Shown piece by piece: positions 25,093 to 33,519 of a DNA stretch of 64,000 nt (positions are counted from its first letter, which is position 1; every line of letters begins with the position of its first letter). The DNA is taken from contig NZ_SODP01000001.1 in the NCBI RefSeq assembly GCF_004365355.1, positions 694,191 to 758,190 of the forward strand, in the 5' to 3' direction. The position numbers and the translations under genes were made by a program. The notes below the pieces were generated by a model. The model was not told where the DNA came from and searched no databases. It was given only the letters and a program-made list of their open reading frames with translations. The DNA is from Kribbella pratensis (GTDB lineage Bacteria; Actinomycetota; Actinomycetes; Propionibacteriales; Kribbellaceae).

Positions 25093-26487
25093 ATGGATGA
25101 GCCACTGACTGCGGAACAACGAGCGGCGCGGGGGAAGGCGGTGCGGAAGGAGGTGCCGCGCGAGTCGCACGCCGAGGTCCGGCTGAGTGCCACGCGGGAT
25201 CCGGTCGGGCTGCTGCTCACCCAGGCCGAGGGGCGCGTGCCGGAGCTCGTTCCGATCCGGCACGGCCGGATGCTCGTCTCGCCGTTCACGTTCTACCGTG
25301 GCGCCGCACTGGTCATGGCGGCCGACCTCGCTCAGACGCCGGCGACCGGGCTGGAGGTGCAGCTGTGCGGAGACGCTCACCTGTCGAACTTCGGTGCGTA
25401 CGCGTCGCCCGATCGGCGGCTCGTGTTCGACGTGAACGACTTCGACGAGACGCTGCCCGGATCGTTCGAGTGGGATGTGAAGCGGCTCGCGACGAGCTTC
25501 GTGGTGGCCGGACAGGACAACGGGTTCGGTCCGAAGAAGTGCCGCGAGATCGTGCTCAACGCCGTACGCACGTATCGCGAGACGGTGCGCGAGTTCGCCG
25601 GGCAGCCGATTCTTGCCGTCTGGTATGCACGGCTGGACATCGAGGAGGTGGCGGCGCGGTTCCAGGCGTCGCTCCCGTCGGGTCAGCGGAAGGGCCTGAA
25701 GGCGGCGCGCGGGAAGCTCGCGAAGGCATACACCCGCGACAGCATGCAGGCGATCGGCAAGCTCACCACCACCGTCGACGGCCACCGGCGGATCGTCTCG
25801 AACCCACCGCTCGTCATCCCGATGGACGACCTGGTCGACCTCGACGGCGCGGTGGTGCTGGCCAGGCTGCAGGAGCTTATTACCGGCTACCGCGACACTC
25901 TCCAGCACGACCGCCGCCATCTCCTGGATCATTTCCGGCTGACCGATATCGCGCACAAGGTCGTCGGCGTCGGCAGTGTCGGCACCAGGGCATGGATCAT
26001 GCTGCTGGAGTCCACGATCGCCGACGAAGCGCTGGTCCTCCAGGCGAAGCAGGCGGGTCCGTCGGTCTTGTCGCCGTACGCCGGATCGTCCGCGCGGATG
26101 AGCCAGGGCGAGCGCGTGGTCGTCGGCCAGCGGATGATGCAGGCCAGCAGCGACATCTTCCTCGGCTGGCTGCGCGCCGATACCGCCGACGGCGAGCAGG
26201 ACTACTACGTCCGCCAGCTCCGCGACTGGAAGCTGTCCGCCGACATCGAGAGCCTCACTCCGGACGCCATGATCTTGTACGCCCGGCTCTGCGGCTGGAC
26301 CCTCGCCAGAGCTCACGCCCGCTCCGGCGACCGCTTCGCTCTCGCCGCCTACCTCGGCAAGTCCGACCGCTTCGACCAGGCCGTCACCGACTTCGCCGAC
26401 ACCTACGCCGCGCAGAACGCCCAGGACCACGAGACCTTCGCCAAGGCCGTCGCCGACGGCCGGGTTGAAGCCCGAACCGGAGTTTGA
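25093..26487 (+). CDS. DUF2252 family protein
   Basis: The 464-residue soluble protein matches DUF2252, a family related to aminoglycoside-phosphotransferase-like kinases with no agreed function. Recognisable blocks are HGRMLVSPFTFYRGAALVMA, CGDAHLSNFGAY, FDVNDFDETLPGSFEWDVKRLA and DIAHKVVGVGSVGTRAW. The CGDAHLSNFG block resembles a kinase catalytic loop. A CTGGAG ribosome site supports the ATG at 25093. It is divergent from the LLM monooxygenase and not coupled to the next gene. Confidence 0.88.
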   Translation: MDEPLTAEQRAARGKAVRKEVPRESHAEVRLSATRDPVGLLLTQAEGRVPELVPIRHGRMLVSPFTFYRGAALVMAADLAQTPATGLEVQLCGDAHLSNFGAYASPDRRLVFDVNDFDETLPGSFEWDVKRLATSFVVAGQDNGFGPKKCREIVLNAVRTYRETVREFAGQPILAVWYARLDIEEVAARFQASLPSGQRKGLKAARGKLAKAYTRDSMQAIGKLTTTVDGHRRIVSNPPLVIPMDDLVDLDGAVVLARLQELITGYRDTLQHDRRHLLDHFRLTDIAHKVVGVGSVGTRAWIMLLESTIADEALVLQAKQAGPSVLSPYAGSSARMSQGERVVVGQRMMQASSDIFLGWLRADTADGEQDYYVRQLRDWKLSADIESLTPDAMILYARLCGWTLARAHARSGDRFALAAYLGKSDRFDQAVTDFADTYAAQNAQDHETFAKAVADGRVEARTGV

Positions 26488-26577
26488 TCAGGTTCTGCTG
26501 TAACGCATCGTGACGAGAATGCGATGTAGTGCCCGACAGGGTCGCGCTCTGTGACCCGATCGTAGGGGGGAACACTC

Positions 26578-27024
26578 GTGGGACAGCAGATCGTCCTGCC
26601 GAGCCGAGCGGGTACGCCGGTCGCGCAGGGAATGCAGATGAAGCTGCGGCACCCGGTCGGTGTCTGGCTCGGCCTGCCGTTGATCACGCTCGGGATCTAT
26701 CACCTGGTCTGGTACTACAAGATCCACAAGGAGCTCGCGCACTTCGACCGCCGGCGCGTGGTTCCGGTGGCCGGCCCGATGCTCGTGCTGCTCTTCCTGA
26801 GCTGGACCGTGATCGCGCCGATGATCTCGTACTTCCGCACCGGCAAGCGGATCGCGGAGGGGCAGCGGGCCGCCGGGCTGCCGATCACGTGCAGTGCCGG
26901 TCTCGGGCTGTTGCTGATGTTCGTGTTCGGTCTGGGGACGCTGTACTACCAGGTCGAGCTCAACAAGGTGGTCAACTCGTACGGCGACGCTCCTGTGGGT
27001 ACGCCGATCTCGCCGTACGTCTGA
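26578..27024 (+). CDS. DUF4234 domain small membrane protein
   Basis: The 148-residue protein has a short N-terminal segment, then the DUF4234 pattern: RHPVGVWLGLPLITLGIYHLVWYYKIHKEL as the first membrane helix, followed by two more helices (about 60-80 and 105-125) and a tyrosine-containing tail. No function is known for the family. GTG at 26578 follows a GGGGGG ribosome site at 7-nt spacing. It stands alone between DUF2252 and an aldo/keto reductase gene. Confidence 0.8.
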   Translation: MGQQIVLPSRAGTPVAQGMQMKLRHPVGVWLGLPLITLGIYHLVWYYKIHKELAHFDRRRVVPVAGPMLVLLFLSWTVIAPMISYFRTGKRIAEGQRAAGLPITCSAGLGLLLMFVFGLGTLYYQVELNKVVNSYGDAPVGTPISPYV

Positions 27025-27129
27025 CTCATCGCTGCGACTTGTCGAGGTCATGAGCAACACCTGTTGGACTCCCGCGCGGGAGCGTGATCTGGTGACTGGA
27101 AACGTTCCCGTTCTAGGTCGGAGGGTGTT

Positions 27130-28098
27130 ATGGCGCAGGCAGCGCAGCGTTCGTTGGGTGCAGGCGGAACGGCGGTCAGTGCGCTGGGCATGGGGTGTTG
27201 GGCGATCGGGGGACCGCATGCCCGGCAGGGGAGTCCGGTCGGTTGGGGGGTCATCGACGACGGCGAGTCGAAGCGCGCGTTGCGGCGCGCGTACGAACTG
27301 GGGGTGACGTTCTTCGACACCGCCGACGTGTACGGATGCGGGCACAGCGAGAAGCTGATCGCGGACGCGCTCGGCGACGTCCGCGACGACATCGTGATCG
27401 CCTCCAAGGCCGGCTACACGTACGTCGAGGAGACCCGCGAGGCACCTGGTGAGAACGGCGACCCGGAGTACATCCGCTGGGCCTGCGACGAGTCGCTCCG
27501 GCGGCTGAACACGGACCGGATCGACCTGTACCAGTTCCACCTCGGCGGGTACGACCTCGCCAAGGCGGACGACGTCCTCGCGGTCTTCGAGGAACTGGTT
27601 GCCGCGGGCAAGGTCCGTGCGATCGGGTGGAGCACGGACGATCCGGAGCGGGCCGCGCTGTTCGCGAAAAGCCCGCACTGCAAGGCGATCCAGCAGCACT
27701 TCAACGTGTTCGGCGGGAACGCCGACGTCCTCGCGCTGTGCGAGGACAAGGGTCTCGCGAGCATCGTCCGCGGTCCGCTGGGGATGGGTCTGCTGACCGG
27801 GAAGTTCGACCAGGACAGCAGCTTGCCCGAGGACGACGTACGGCACGGCTGGAACTTCCGCACCGGAGACCAGGCGGAGTCGTTGCGCCGTCTCGACGCG
27901 ATCCGCGACGTGCTCACGTCCGGCGGGCGGACGCTCGCGCAGGGGGCGCTCGGCTGGCTGTGGGCGCGCAGTGAGGCGTTCGTGCCGATCCCCGGCTTCA
28001 AGACGGTCGCGCAGGTCGAGGAGAACGCCGGCGCCCTGCAGCACGGTCCGCTGGCCCCGGCGCAACTGGATGAGATTGCCGCGATCCTGGGCCATTGA
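27130..28098 (+). CDS. Aldo/keto reductase
   Basis: The 322-residue AKR barrel has the catalytic aspartate and tyrosine in FFDTADVYG, the lysine in ASKAG and the histidine in LYQFHLGG; the NADPH-binding end includes IPGFKTVAQVEENAGAL. It resembles the YakC/PdxI-like bacterial group, but the carbonyl substrate is unknown. A GGAGGG ribosome site precedes the ATG. It precedes the secreted GH76 gene but is separated from it by a LacI-type operator. Confidence 0.88.
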   Translation: MAQAAQRSLGAGGTAVSALGMGCWAIGGPHARQGSPVGWGVIDDGESKRALRRAYELGVTFFDTADVYGCGHSEKLIADALGDVRDDIVIASKAGYTYVEETREAPGENGDPEYIRWACDESLRRLNTDRIDLYQFHLGGYDLAKADDVLAVFEELVAAGKVRAIGWSTDDPERAALFAKSPHCKAIQQHFNVFGGNADVLALCEDKGLASIVRGPLGMGLLTGKFDQDSSLPEDDVRHGWNFRTGDQAESLRRLDAIRDVLTSGGRTLAQGALGWLWARSEAFVPIPGFKTVAQVEENAGALQHGPLAPAQLDEIAAILGH

Positions 28099-28142
28099 CA
28101 TCGTTGTCTGCTCCGACGACGATATCTCCTCGGAAGCTCGGT

Positions 28143-28152
28143 GAAACGTTTC
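28143..28152 (+). promoter_or_regulatory. LacI-family operator upstream of GH76 gene
   Basis: GAAACGTTTC is a perfect 10-bp palindrome with a central CG, the hallmark of LacI/GalR family operators. It ends 24 bp before the ATG of the GH76 gene. No LacI gene is in the window, so the regulator must be encoded elsewhere. Confidence 0.6.
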
Positions 28153-28176
28153 CACGCCGCTCGAGGAGATCCGCCC

Positions 28177-30054
28177 ATGGTCTTGCACCGTCGTACCTTC
28201 CGTCTGCTCGTGGCCGGGGCGGTGACACTGGCGATCGCGCTGGTGTCACCGCCGGCCGGAGCCACTACGCCGCCCACCGACGGCCCGACCGCCACCGCGC
28301 GGGCCCGGGTCGCGGCCGACGAACTGATGAGCTCCTACGAGCCGGACAAAGCCTGGTTCCCCTCCAGCTGGTGGAACTCCGCGGTCGCGTTGCAGACCAT
28401 CGGCGACTACATGCAACGCACCGGCGACCGCCGCTACCTCGGTCAGCTGGACAACACGTTCGAGAAGGACAAGGGCGTGTTCCCGGCCGGGTACCTGTCC
28501 GGCGACCCGCTGCTCGGCAACTTCACCAGCCGCGCGATCGACGACTCGGAGTGGTGGGGTCTGACCTGGGTCCAGGCGTACGACCTGACCAAGAACCCCA
28601 AGTACCTCGACATGGCGGTCAAGATCGCGGAGTACGTCGAGGGGTACTGGGACCCGAGCTCGTGCGGCGGCGGAGTCTGGTGGAACGGCGAACGCACGTA
28701 CAAGAACGCCGTCACCAACGGCCTCTGGATCCGCCTCACCGCGGAGCTGCACAACCGCATGCCGCACGACAAGCGCTGGCTCGGCCGCGCGCAGGAGGGC
28801 TGGAACTGGTTCACCGCCAGCGGCATGATCAACTCCGCCGGTCTGGTCAACGACGGTCTGAGGGACGACTGCACGAGCAACGGCGACACGGTCTGGAGCT
28901 ACAACCAGGGCCTCGCGATCGGTGCCGGCCTCGAGCTCTACCGAGCCACCAACGACGCGAAGATCCTCCCGACCGTACGGCGGTTGGCCGACGCCGCGAT
29001 CGCTCCGGGCGGACTCGTCACCGACGGCGTGCTGACGGAGTACTGCGATGCGCCGGGCCGCACCTGTGACGACAATGGCAAGCAGTTCAAGGGCATCTTC
29101 ATGCGCTACTGGATGGATCTCGCCGACACCACGCACGACCCGCGCTATACGGACTTCGTCGCGCAGCAAGCCGCCACGGTCTGGGGCAACGACCGCGACG
29201 CGTCCGACCGGCTGGGGGAGCGGTGGTCCGGCGCCGAGCCGAACGTCTTCGACTGGCGTACACAGGCCAGTGCGCTGAGCGCCCTGATCGCCGCCGTACC
29301 CACCGTGCCGCCGGCGCGATCGTTGTCGGCGACAACCGATCCGGCGTTGCCCGTGGTGATGCCCGCGACCGGCAGCGCGACGCACGTGAAGGTCCAGGTC
29401 GACGTGCAGGCAACCGGTCTGGCCCCACTCCAGGTCGTCGTGCGACCGGCCGCCCCTTCCGGGTGGACGGTGACCCCCGCGAAGACGACGGTCACGCTGC
29501 GCCCGCACGGCAATGCTTCGCCGGTGCACGCGTCGGTTCCTCTCGACGTCACGATCCCCGCCGGTACTGCGGACGGCCTCCACTCGGTCACCGCGACGGC
29601 GACGTCCGGGTCGCTGTCGTTCAGCACGCGGTCGGACATCCTGGTCGCTCACAACGTCGACTTCGACACCGGTACGGCGGCGGAGACCCCGTGGCTGTTC
29701 GACGCGGACGGTTCGCAGAGCAACGGCGTACAGAACCGGTTCGCCGACGGGCATTCGTACTTCGTCTACCGGTTCCCGTTCCCGGCCGACACCACCAGCG
29801 CGTCCGCGACGTTGACGATCGACAACGAGTTCGTCGTCCAGGTCAGCGGCGACGGGCAGACCTGGACCACGGTCGCCACCGAGACCAACCAGGAGCACGA
29901 CGGGAACAACAAGGCAGCCCGCACGTTCGACCTCACGCCGTACCTCGGCCCGGCCGCCGGATCGAGCAGGGCCGGGTACGTGCGAGTGTCGGACTCCTTC
30001 CCCGACGACGGCTGGGGCGGCCGCGTCTACCACGTGACCGCGACGTACAACTAG
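28177..30054 (+). CDS. Secreted GH76 family hydrolase (alpha-1,6-mannanase-like) with C-terminal beta domains
   Basis: The 625-residue protein has a signal peptide (MVLHRRTFRLLVAGAV to AGATTPP). A GH76 (alpha/alpha)6 catalytic domain follows to about residue 370, with the diagnostic Asp pair in IDDSEWWGLTWVQAYDLT and VWSYNQGLAIGAG. After it come a NEW3-like immunoglobulin domain and a beta-sandwich ending near the C-terminus, possibly carbohydrate-binding. GH76 endo-alpha-1,6-mannanases attack yeast mannan backbones. A GAGGAG ribosome site at 8-nt spacing fixes the ATG at 28177. Control by a LacI-type repressor is suggested by the palindrome just upstream. Confidence 0.86.
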   Translation: MVLHRRTFRLLVAGAVTLAIALVSPPAGATTPPTDGPTATARARVAADELMSSYEPDKAWFPSSWWNSAVALQTIGDYMQRTGDRRYLGQLDNTFEKDKGVFPAGYLSGDPLLGNFTSRAIDDSEWWGLTWVQAYDLTKNPKYLDMAVKIAEYVEGYWDPSSCGGGVWWNGERTYKNAVTNGLWIRLTAELHNRMPHDKRWLGRAQEGWNWFTASGMINSAGLVNDGLRDDCTSNGDTVWSYNQGLAIGAGLELYRATNDAKILPTVRRLADAAIAPGGLVTDGVLTEYCDAPGRTCDDNGKQFKGIFMRYWMDLADTTHDPRYTDFVAQQAATVWGNDRDASDRLGERWSGAEPNVFDWRTQASALSALIAAVPTVPPARSLSATTDPALPVVMPATGSATHVKVQVDVQATGLAPLQVVVRPAAPSGWTVTPAKTTVTLRPHGNASPVHASVPLDVTIPAGTADGLHSVTATATSGSLSFSTRSDILVAHNVDFDTGTAAETPWLFDADGSQSNGVQNRFADGHSYFVYRFPFPADTTSASATLTIDNEFVVQVSGDGQTWTTVATETNQEHDGNNKAARTFDLTPYLGPAAGSSRAGYVRVSDSFPDDGWGGRVYHVTATYN

Positions 30055-31064
30055 GCAGCGGCGCGGTCGGCGATCGGCCGGCGGCGCAGCGAGGCGTCGA
30101 GGATCGCCGGGGTGTCGTAGTCCATGTCGAGCCGGCCGACATCGGTGCCCGGCGGGACGATCTTGTCGATCTGGTCGAGGATGGCGTCATCCAGGGTGAC
30201 GTCCATCCCGGCCAGGGCGTCGTCGAGGTGCTCCATGGTCCGCGGGCCGATGATCGCCGACGTGACGCCCGGGTGCGCGATGGCGAAGGCCATGGCCAGG
30301 TGGGTCAGCTTGAGCCCGGCCGCGTCGGCGACCGGGATCAGCTGCTCCACGACCTCGAGCCGCCGCTCGTCGGTCATGTGCTTGAAGATCGCTGTACGCC
30401 GGAGGTCGGCCGGCGCCCGTCCGGTCAGCTGCCCCTGAGCGAGCGGGCTCCAGACCAAGGCGCCCATCCCGTACTTCTGCACCATCGGCAGCACCTCGCG
30501 CTCGATCCCACGATTGAGGATCGAGTACGGCGGCTGCTCGGTCCGGAACCGCTCCAGGCCACGACGCTCGGCGACCCACTGCGCCTCGACGATCTCGCTC
30601 GCGGGGGTTGCCGACGAACCGACCGCGCGGACCTTCCCGCTCCGGATCAGGTCGGTCAGCGCGGACAGGGTCTCCTCGATATCGGTGTCCGGATCGGGCC
30701 GGTGCATCTGGAACACGTCGATGTAATCGGTCTGCAGGCGACGCAGCGAGTTCTCGACCGCGGTGATGATCCAGCGCCGCGAGTTGCCCCGCTGGTTGGG
30801 GTCGTCGCCCATCGGCAGGTGCGATTTGGTGGCCAGCACGACGTGCTCGCGACGGCCCTTGAGTGCCGCGCCGACGATCTCCTCGGACTCGCCGTGCGAG
30901 TAGAAGTCCGCCGTGTCGACGAAGTTGATCCCGGCGTCGAGTGCCTTGTCGATCATCCGGAGCGACTCGTCGCGGTCGTTGTTGCCGACGGCACCGAACA
31001 TCATCGCGCCGAGGGCGTACGGGCTGACCTTGATACCGGTCCGGCCCAGCGTGCGGTAGTGCAT
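30051..31064 (-). CDS. Aldo/keto reductase
   Basis: The 337-residue AKR has GTGIKVSPYALG-like N-terminal strands (GRTGIKVSPYALGAMMFG), the catalytic FVDTADFYSHGESE, the lysine in ATKSHLP and QMHRPDPDTD for the histidine. It resembles the YajO/PdxI group. The start at 31064 has a GGAGG ribosome site; a longer in-frame reading upstream is rejected. Its stop overlaps the GH76 stop by 4 bp (CTAG). It is divergent from an XRE-type regulator with a palindrome between them. Confidence 0.88.
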   Translation of the reverse strand: MHYRTLGRTGIKVSPYALGAMMFGAVGNNDRDESLRMIDKALDAGINFVDTADFYSHGESEEIVGAALKGRREHVVLATKSHLPMGDDPNQRGNSRRWIITAVENSLRRLQTDYIDVFQMHRPDPDTDIEETLSALTDLIRSGKVRAVGSSATPASEIVEAQWVAERRGLERFRTEQPPYSILNRGIEREVLPMVQKYGMGALVWSPLAQGQLTGRAPADLRRTAIFKHMTDERRLEVVEQLIPVADAAGLKLTHLAMAFAIAHPGVTSAIIGPRTMEHLDDALAGMDVTLDDAILDQIDKIVPPGTDVGRLDMDYDTPAILDASLRRRPIADRAAA

Positions 31065-31129
31065 GGGTTCCTCCTTGGGTTCCCCTTTACCCTCTGCCGG
31101 CCGGGGGCGGGGGAGAAGGCCCACTTCAT

Positions 31130-31150
31130 CCACGGACAGGTTGTCCCTGG
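31130..31150. promoter_or_regulatory. Palindromic operator between aldo/keto reductase and XRE regulator
   Basis: CCA-C-GGACA-GGT-TGTCC-C-TGG is a 21-bp inverted repeat with one mismatched pair (C opposite C) around a 3-nt centre. It lies in the 107-bp divergent gap, 22 bp before the regulator start. Control of both genes by the adjacent MmyB-like regulator is the natural inference. Confidence 0.5.
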
Positions 31151-31171
31151 ATAGGGCTTGGGGGGTCGCGG

Positions 31172-32002
31172 ATGATGGACCGTGTGATCGATCGTGACGG
31201 CCTGGCCGACTTCCTCCGCCGGCGCCGGGAGGTGCTGCGCCCGGCCGACGTGGGACTGCCCGACGGTGCACGCCGCCGTACGCCGGGCCTGCGCCGCGAG
31301 GAGGTCGCTCAACTCGCCGGCATGTCCACGGACTACTACTCGCGGCTGGAGCAGTCCCGCGGCGCGAACCCGTCCGAGCCGATCATCGCCGGCCTCGCCC
31401 GCGCGCTGCGCTGCGACCTGAACGAACGCGACCACATGTACCACCTGGCCGGCCTCACGCCACCGCTACGCCGAGCCGGTCGCCACATCCCGCCCAGCCT
31501 GATGGCCCTGGTCAGCCGCCTCACCGACATTCCGGTGGTGATCTGCACGGACCTCGACGAGGTCCTCTGGCAGAACGCGCTCGCCGATGTCGTCATCGGT
31601 CCCAGCGCCGGGCGAAACCTGACCTGGCTCTGGTTCACCGACACGGCGATCCGGCAGATCTTCCCCGCGGAGGACTGGGACGCTCACTCCGCCTTCCACG
31701 TCGCCGACCTCCGTGCGACCTACTCCCGCCGGATGGGCGACCGCGACGTCACCGAGCTGGTCGATGCCCTCATCGCCCACAGCGAGGAGTTCCGCACGCT
31801 GTGGTCCCGCCACGACGTCGCCGTCCACCTGCCCCGCAAACGCTTCGTGCACACCGAGGTCGGAAACCTGGACCTGACCTGCGAAACCTTGCTCACCCCA
31901 GCCGCCGACCTTCGCGTGCGCGCCTTCCTCCCCGTCGAGGGCACCGACGCCCGCGAGAAGCTGGATCTCCTCCGCGTGATCGGCACGCAGAGCTTCGCCT
32001 AG
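31172..32002 (+). CDS. XRE-type regulator with MmyB-like ligand-binding domain
   Basis: The 276-residue protein has an N-terminal XRE helix-turn-helix (residues about 35-90, REEVAQLAGMSTDYYSRLEQSRGANPS) and a PAS-like MmyB domain (about 105-275) with DEVLWQNALADVV and FVHTEVGNLDLTCETL. In actinobacteria these regulators sit divergent from an oxidoreductase gene they control, as here. Start choice is uncertain among ATG codons at 31172 and 31175. The stop overlaps the convergent TetR gene by 4 bp. Confidence 0.88.
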   Translation: MMDRVIDRDGLADFLRRRREVLRPADVGLPDGARRRTPGLRREEVAQLAGMSTDYYSRLEQSRGANPSEPIIAGLARALRCDLNERDHMYHLAGLTPPLRRAGRHIPPSLMALVSRLTDIPVVICTDLDEVLWQNALADVVIGPSAGRNLTWLWFTDTAIRQIFPAEDWDAHSAFHVADLRATYSRRMGDRDVTELVDALIAHSEEFRTLWSRHDVAVHLPRKRFVHTEVGNLDLTCETLLTPAADLRVRAFLPVEGTDAREKLDLLRVIGTQSFA

Positions 32003-32568
32003 CGGGGCCGGAGACCGTCCAGGAGCAGGTCGAGCAGGCGCTCGGCTTGCTCGCGCTGCTCTTCGGGAGCCGCGGTGATCGCAGCCCCGGCCATCGCCGC
32101 AACGACGTCATCGGCCGGTACGCCGGAGCGCAGCGTGCCCGCGGCCGCGCCCGCCTCGAGGAAATGGGCGATGGCCCCGGCGAGCCGGGACCGGGTGTCC
32201 GACTGCGTGACCGCGCCCGAGGCCACGATGGCACGCAGGCTGACGCCCATCGCACGCTTGGAGTCGACGAAGTCGAGGTAGCGGTGCATCCAGGCCAGCA
32301 AGGCCTCGTCGGCGGGTTCGGCGGTCGCCAGCTCGGGCGCGGCGTCGCAGAGCCGACCGAGCTCCTGGTGGTAGACCGCCGTGAGGAGCGCCTCCCGGGT
32401 CGGGAAGTGCCGGTACAGCGTGGCCACGCCGACCCTCGCCCGCGCCGCCACCCGGTCGAGCGAGAGGTGGACAGGTTCGCCCGCGCGGGCGGCCACGGCG
32501 AGTTCGGCCAGCTCGTCCGCGGTCGCCGCGACCACCTGCTCACGCTTCCGCGTCGCGTCAGCCCGCAT
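31999..32568 (-). CDS. TetR family transcriptional regulator
   Basis: The 189-residue protein has a TetR DNA-binding domain (residues 9-58, LDRVAARARVGVATLYRHFPTREALLTAVY) and the C-terminal SbtR-like region often seen with it. It is divergent from an aldo/keto reductase gene; two identical 14-bp inverted repeats lie in the gap, and the nearer one is 4 bp from the start codon. Autorepression and control of the reductase are inferred. Confidence 0.9.
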   Translation of the reverse strand: MRADATRKREQVVAATADELAELAVAARAGEPVHLSLDRVAARARVGVATLYRHFPTREALLTAVYHQELGRLCDAAPELATAEPADEALLAWMHRYLDFVDSKRAMGVSLRAIVASGAVTQSDTRSRLAGAIAHFLEAGAAAGTLRSGVPADDVVAAMAGAAITAAPEEQREQAERLLDLLLDGLRPR

Positions 32569-32571
32569 AAG

Positions 32572-32616
32572 TGGAGAAACCTCCAGTTAGTGTTACGGTA
32601 ATTGGAGAAACCTCCA
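32572..32616. promoter_or_regulatory. Twin TetR-type operators, 31 bp apart
   Basis: The 14-mer TGGAGAAACCTCCA (arms TGGAG and CTCCA) occurs twice without change, at 32572-32585 and 32603-32616. Starts are 31 bp apart, close to three helical turns, so both would face the same side of the DNA. The second copy ends 3 bp before TACTCT (32619-32624), a likely -10 of the aldo/keto reductase gene. Confidence 0.7.
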
Positions 32617-32640
32617 CTTACTCTACCTGGGGACACCGCT

Positions 32641-33519
32641 ATGACCTCTCAACGCCCCGGCGGCGCCATCACACTCGGACCGTACGAGATCGCCCGGATC
32701 GGGTACGGCGCGATGCAGCTCGAGAAGCTGGACACGACAGCGGCGGGCGCCGTCCTGCGGCGCGCCGTAGAGCTCGGCGTCAACCACCTCGACACCGCCT
32801 CGTTCTACGGCCACACGACCGTCAACCAACACATCCGTGCCGCCCTGCACCCGTACGCGGATGACCTCGTCATCGTCAGCAAGGTCGGCGCCCGCCGCGT
32901 CGACGCGCCGGTGCCTCTGGCCCTGGCCCAGCATCCGTCGCAGCTACGCGAGCAGGTGCAGCTCGACCTCACGTCCCTCGGCCTCGACCAGGTCCCAGTG
33001 GTCAACCTCCGCCGCGCCGACCAAGGCCCAGGGCTCATCGCCGAAGGCGACCAGCGTGTCCCGCTCGACGACCAGCTCGCCGAACTGATTGCCCTACGCA
33101 ACGAAGGCCTCATCGGCGCGATCGGCCTCAGCAACATCAGCACAGAGCAGCTCAAACAGGCCCTCCCGGCCGGCATCGTCTGCGTGCAGAATGCCTACAG
33201 CCTGATCGACCGCTCCGCCGACGAGCAACTGCAGCTCTGCGCGACGAACGGTATCGCCTGGATCCCGTACTTCCCCCTCGGCTCCGCCTTCGACCAGATC
33301 CCGTCACCCGTCGAGAACCCCGTCGTACTGCGGATTGCCGCGCGGATCGGCGCCACGCCCGCCGCGGTCTGCCTGGCCTGGATCCTGGCACACTCGGGCA
33401 ACACGGCCCTGATCCCCGGCACCCGCAGCATTGCCCACCTGGAGGACAACCTCCGCACGGTCGACGTCGAGCTCGACGAGGAGGCCCTCGCCGAGCTCGA
33501 CGCTGTCGTCAGTGCCTGA
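32641..33519 (+). CDS. Aldo/keto reductase
   Basis: The 292-residue AKR has MQLEKLD, HLDTASFYGH (Asp and Tyr of the tetrad), the lysine in VSKVGA, and IPGTRSIAHLEDNLRT for cofactor binding. The usual catalytic-histidine position reads PVVNLRRAD, with Asn-Leu instead of the common His; this is the normal pattern in the YdbC/Tas-like subgroup as I recall it, but worth checking. The ATG at 32641 is chosen over an in-frame start inside the operator. Its stop overlaps the convergent BNR gene by 11 bp. Confidence 0.86.
   Translation: MTSQRPGGAITLGPYEIARIGYGAMQLEKLDTTAAGAVLRRAVELGVNHLDTASFYGHTTVNQHIRAALHPYADDLVIVSKVGARRVDAPVPLALAQHPSQLREQVQLDLTSLGLDQVPVVNLRRADQGPGLIAEGDQRVPLDDQLAELIALRNEGLIGAIGLSNISTEQLKQALPAGIVCVQNAYSLIDRSADEQLQLCATNGIAWIPYFPLGSAFDQIPSPVENPVVLRIAARIGATPAAVCLAWILAHSGNTALIPGTRSIAHLEDNLRTVDVELDEEALAELDAVVSA

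Noticed and set aside
28246..30033. 595-codon minus-strand reading frame opposite the GH76 gene
   Set aside because: The sense protein has a signal peptide, the GH76 Asp pair and a ribosome site; the antisense frame has no such support.
31065..31271. 69-residue N-terminal extension of the aldo/keto reductase
   Set aside because: It overlaps the divergent regulator gene and operator; the ATG at 31064 has a GGAGG ribosome site and matches the family start.
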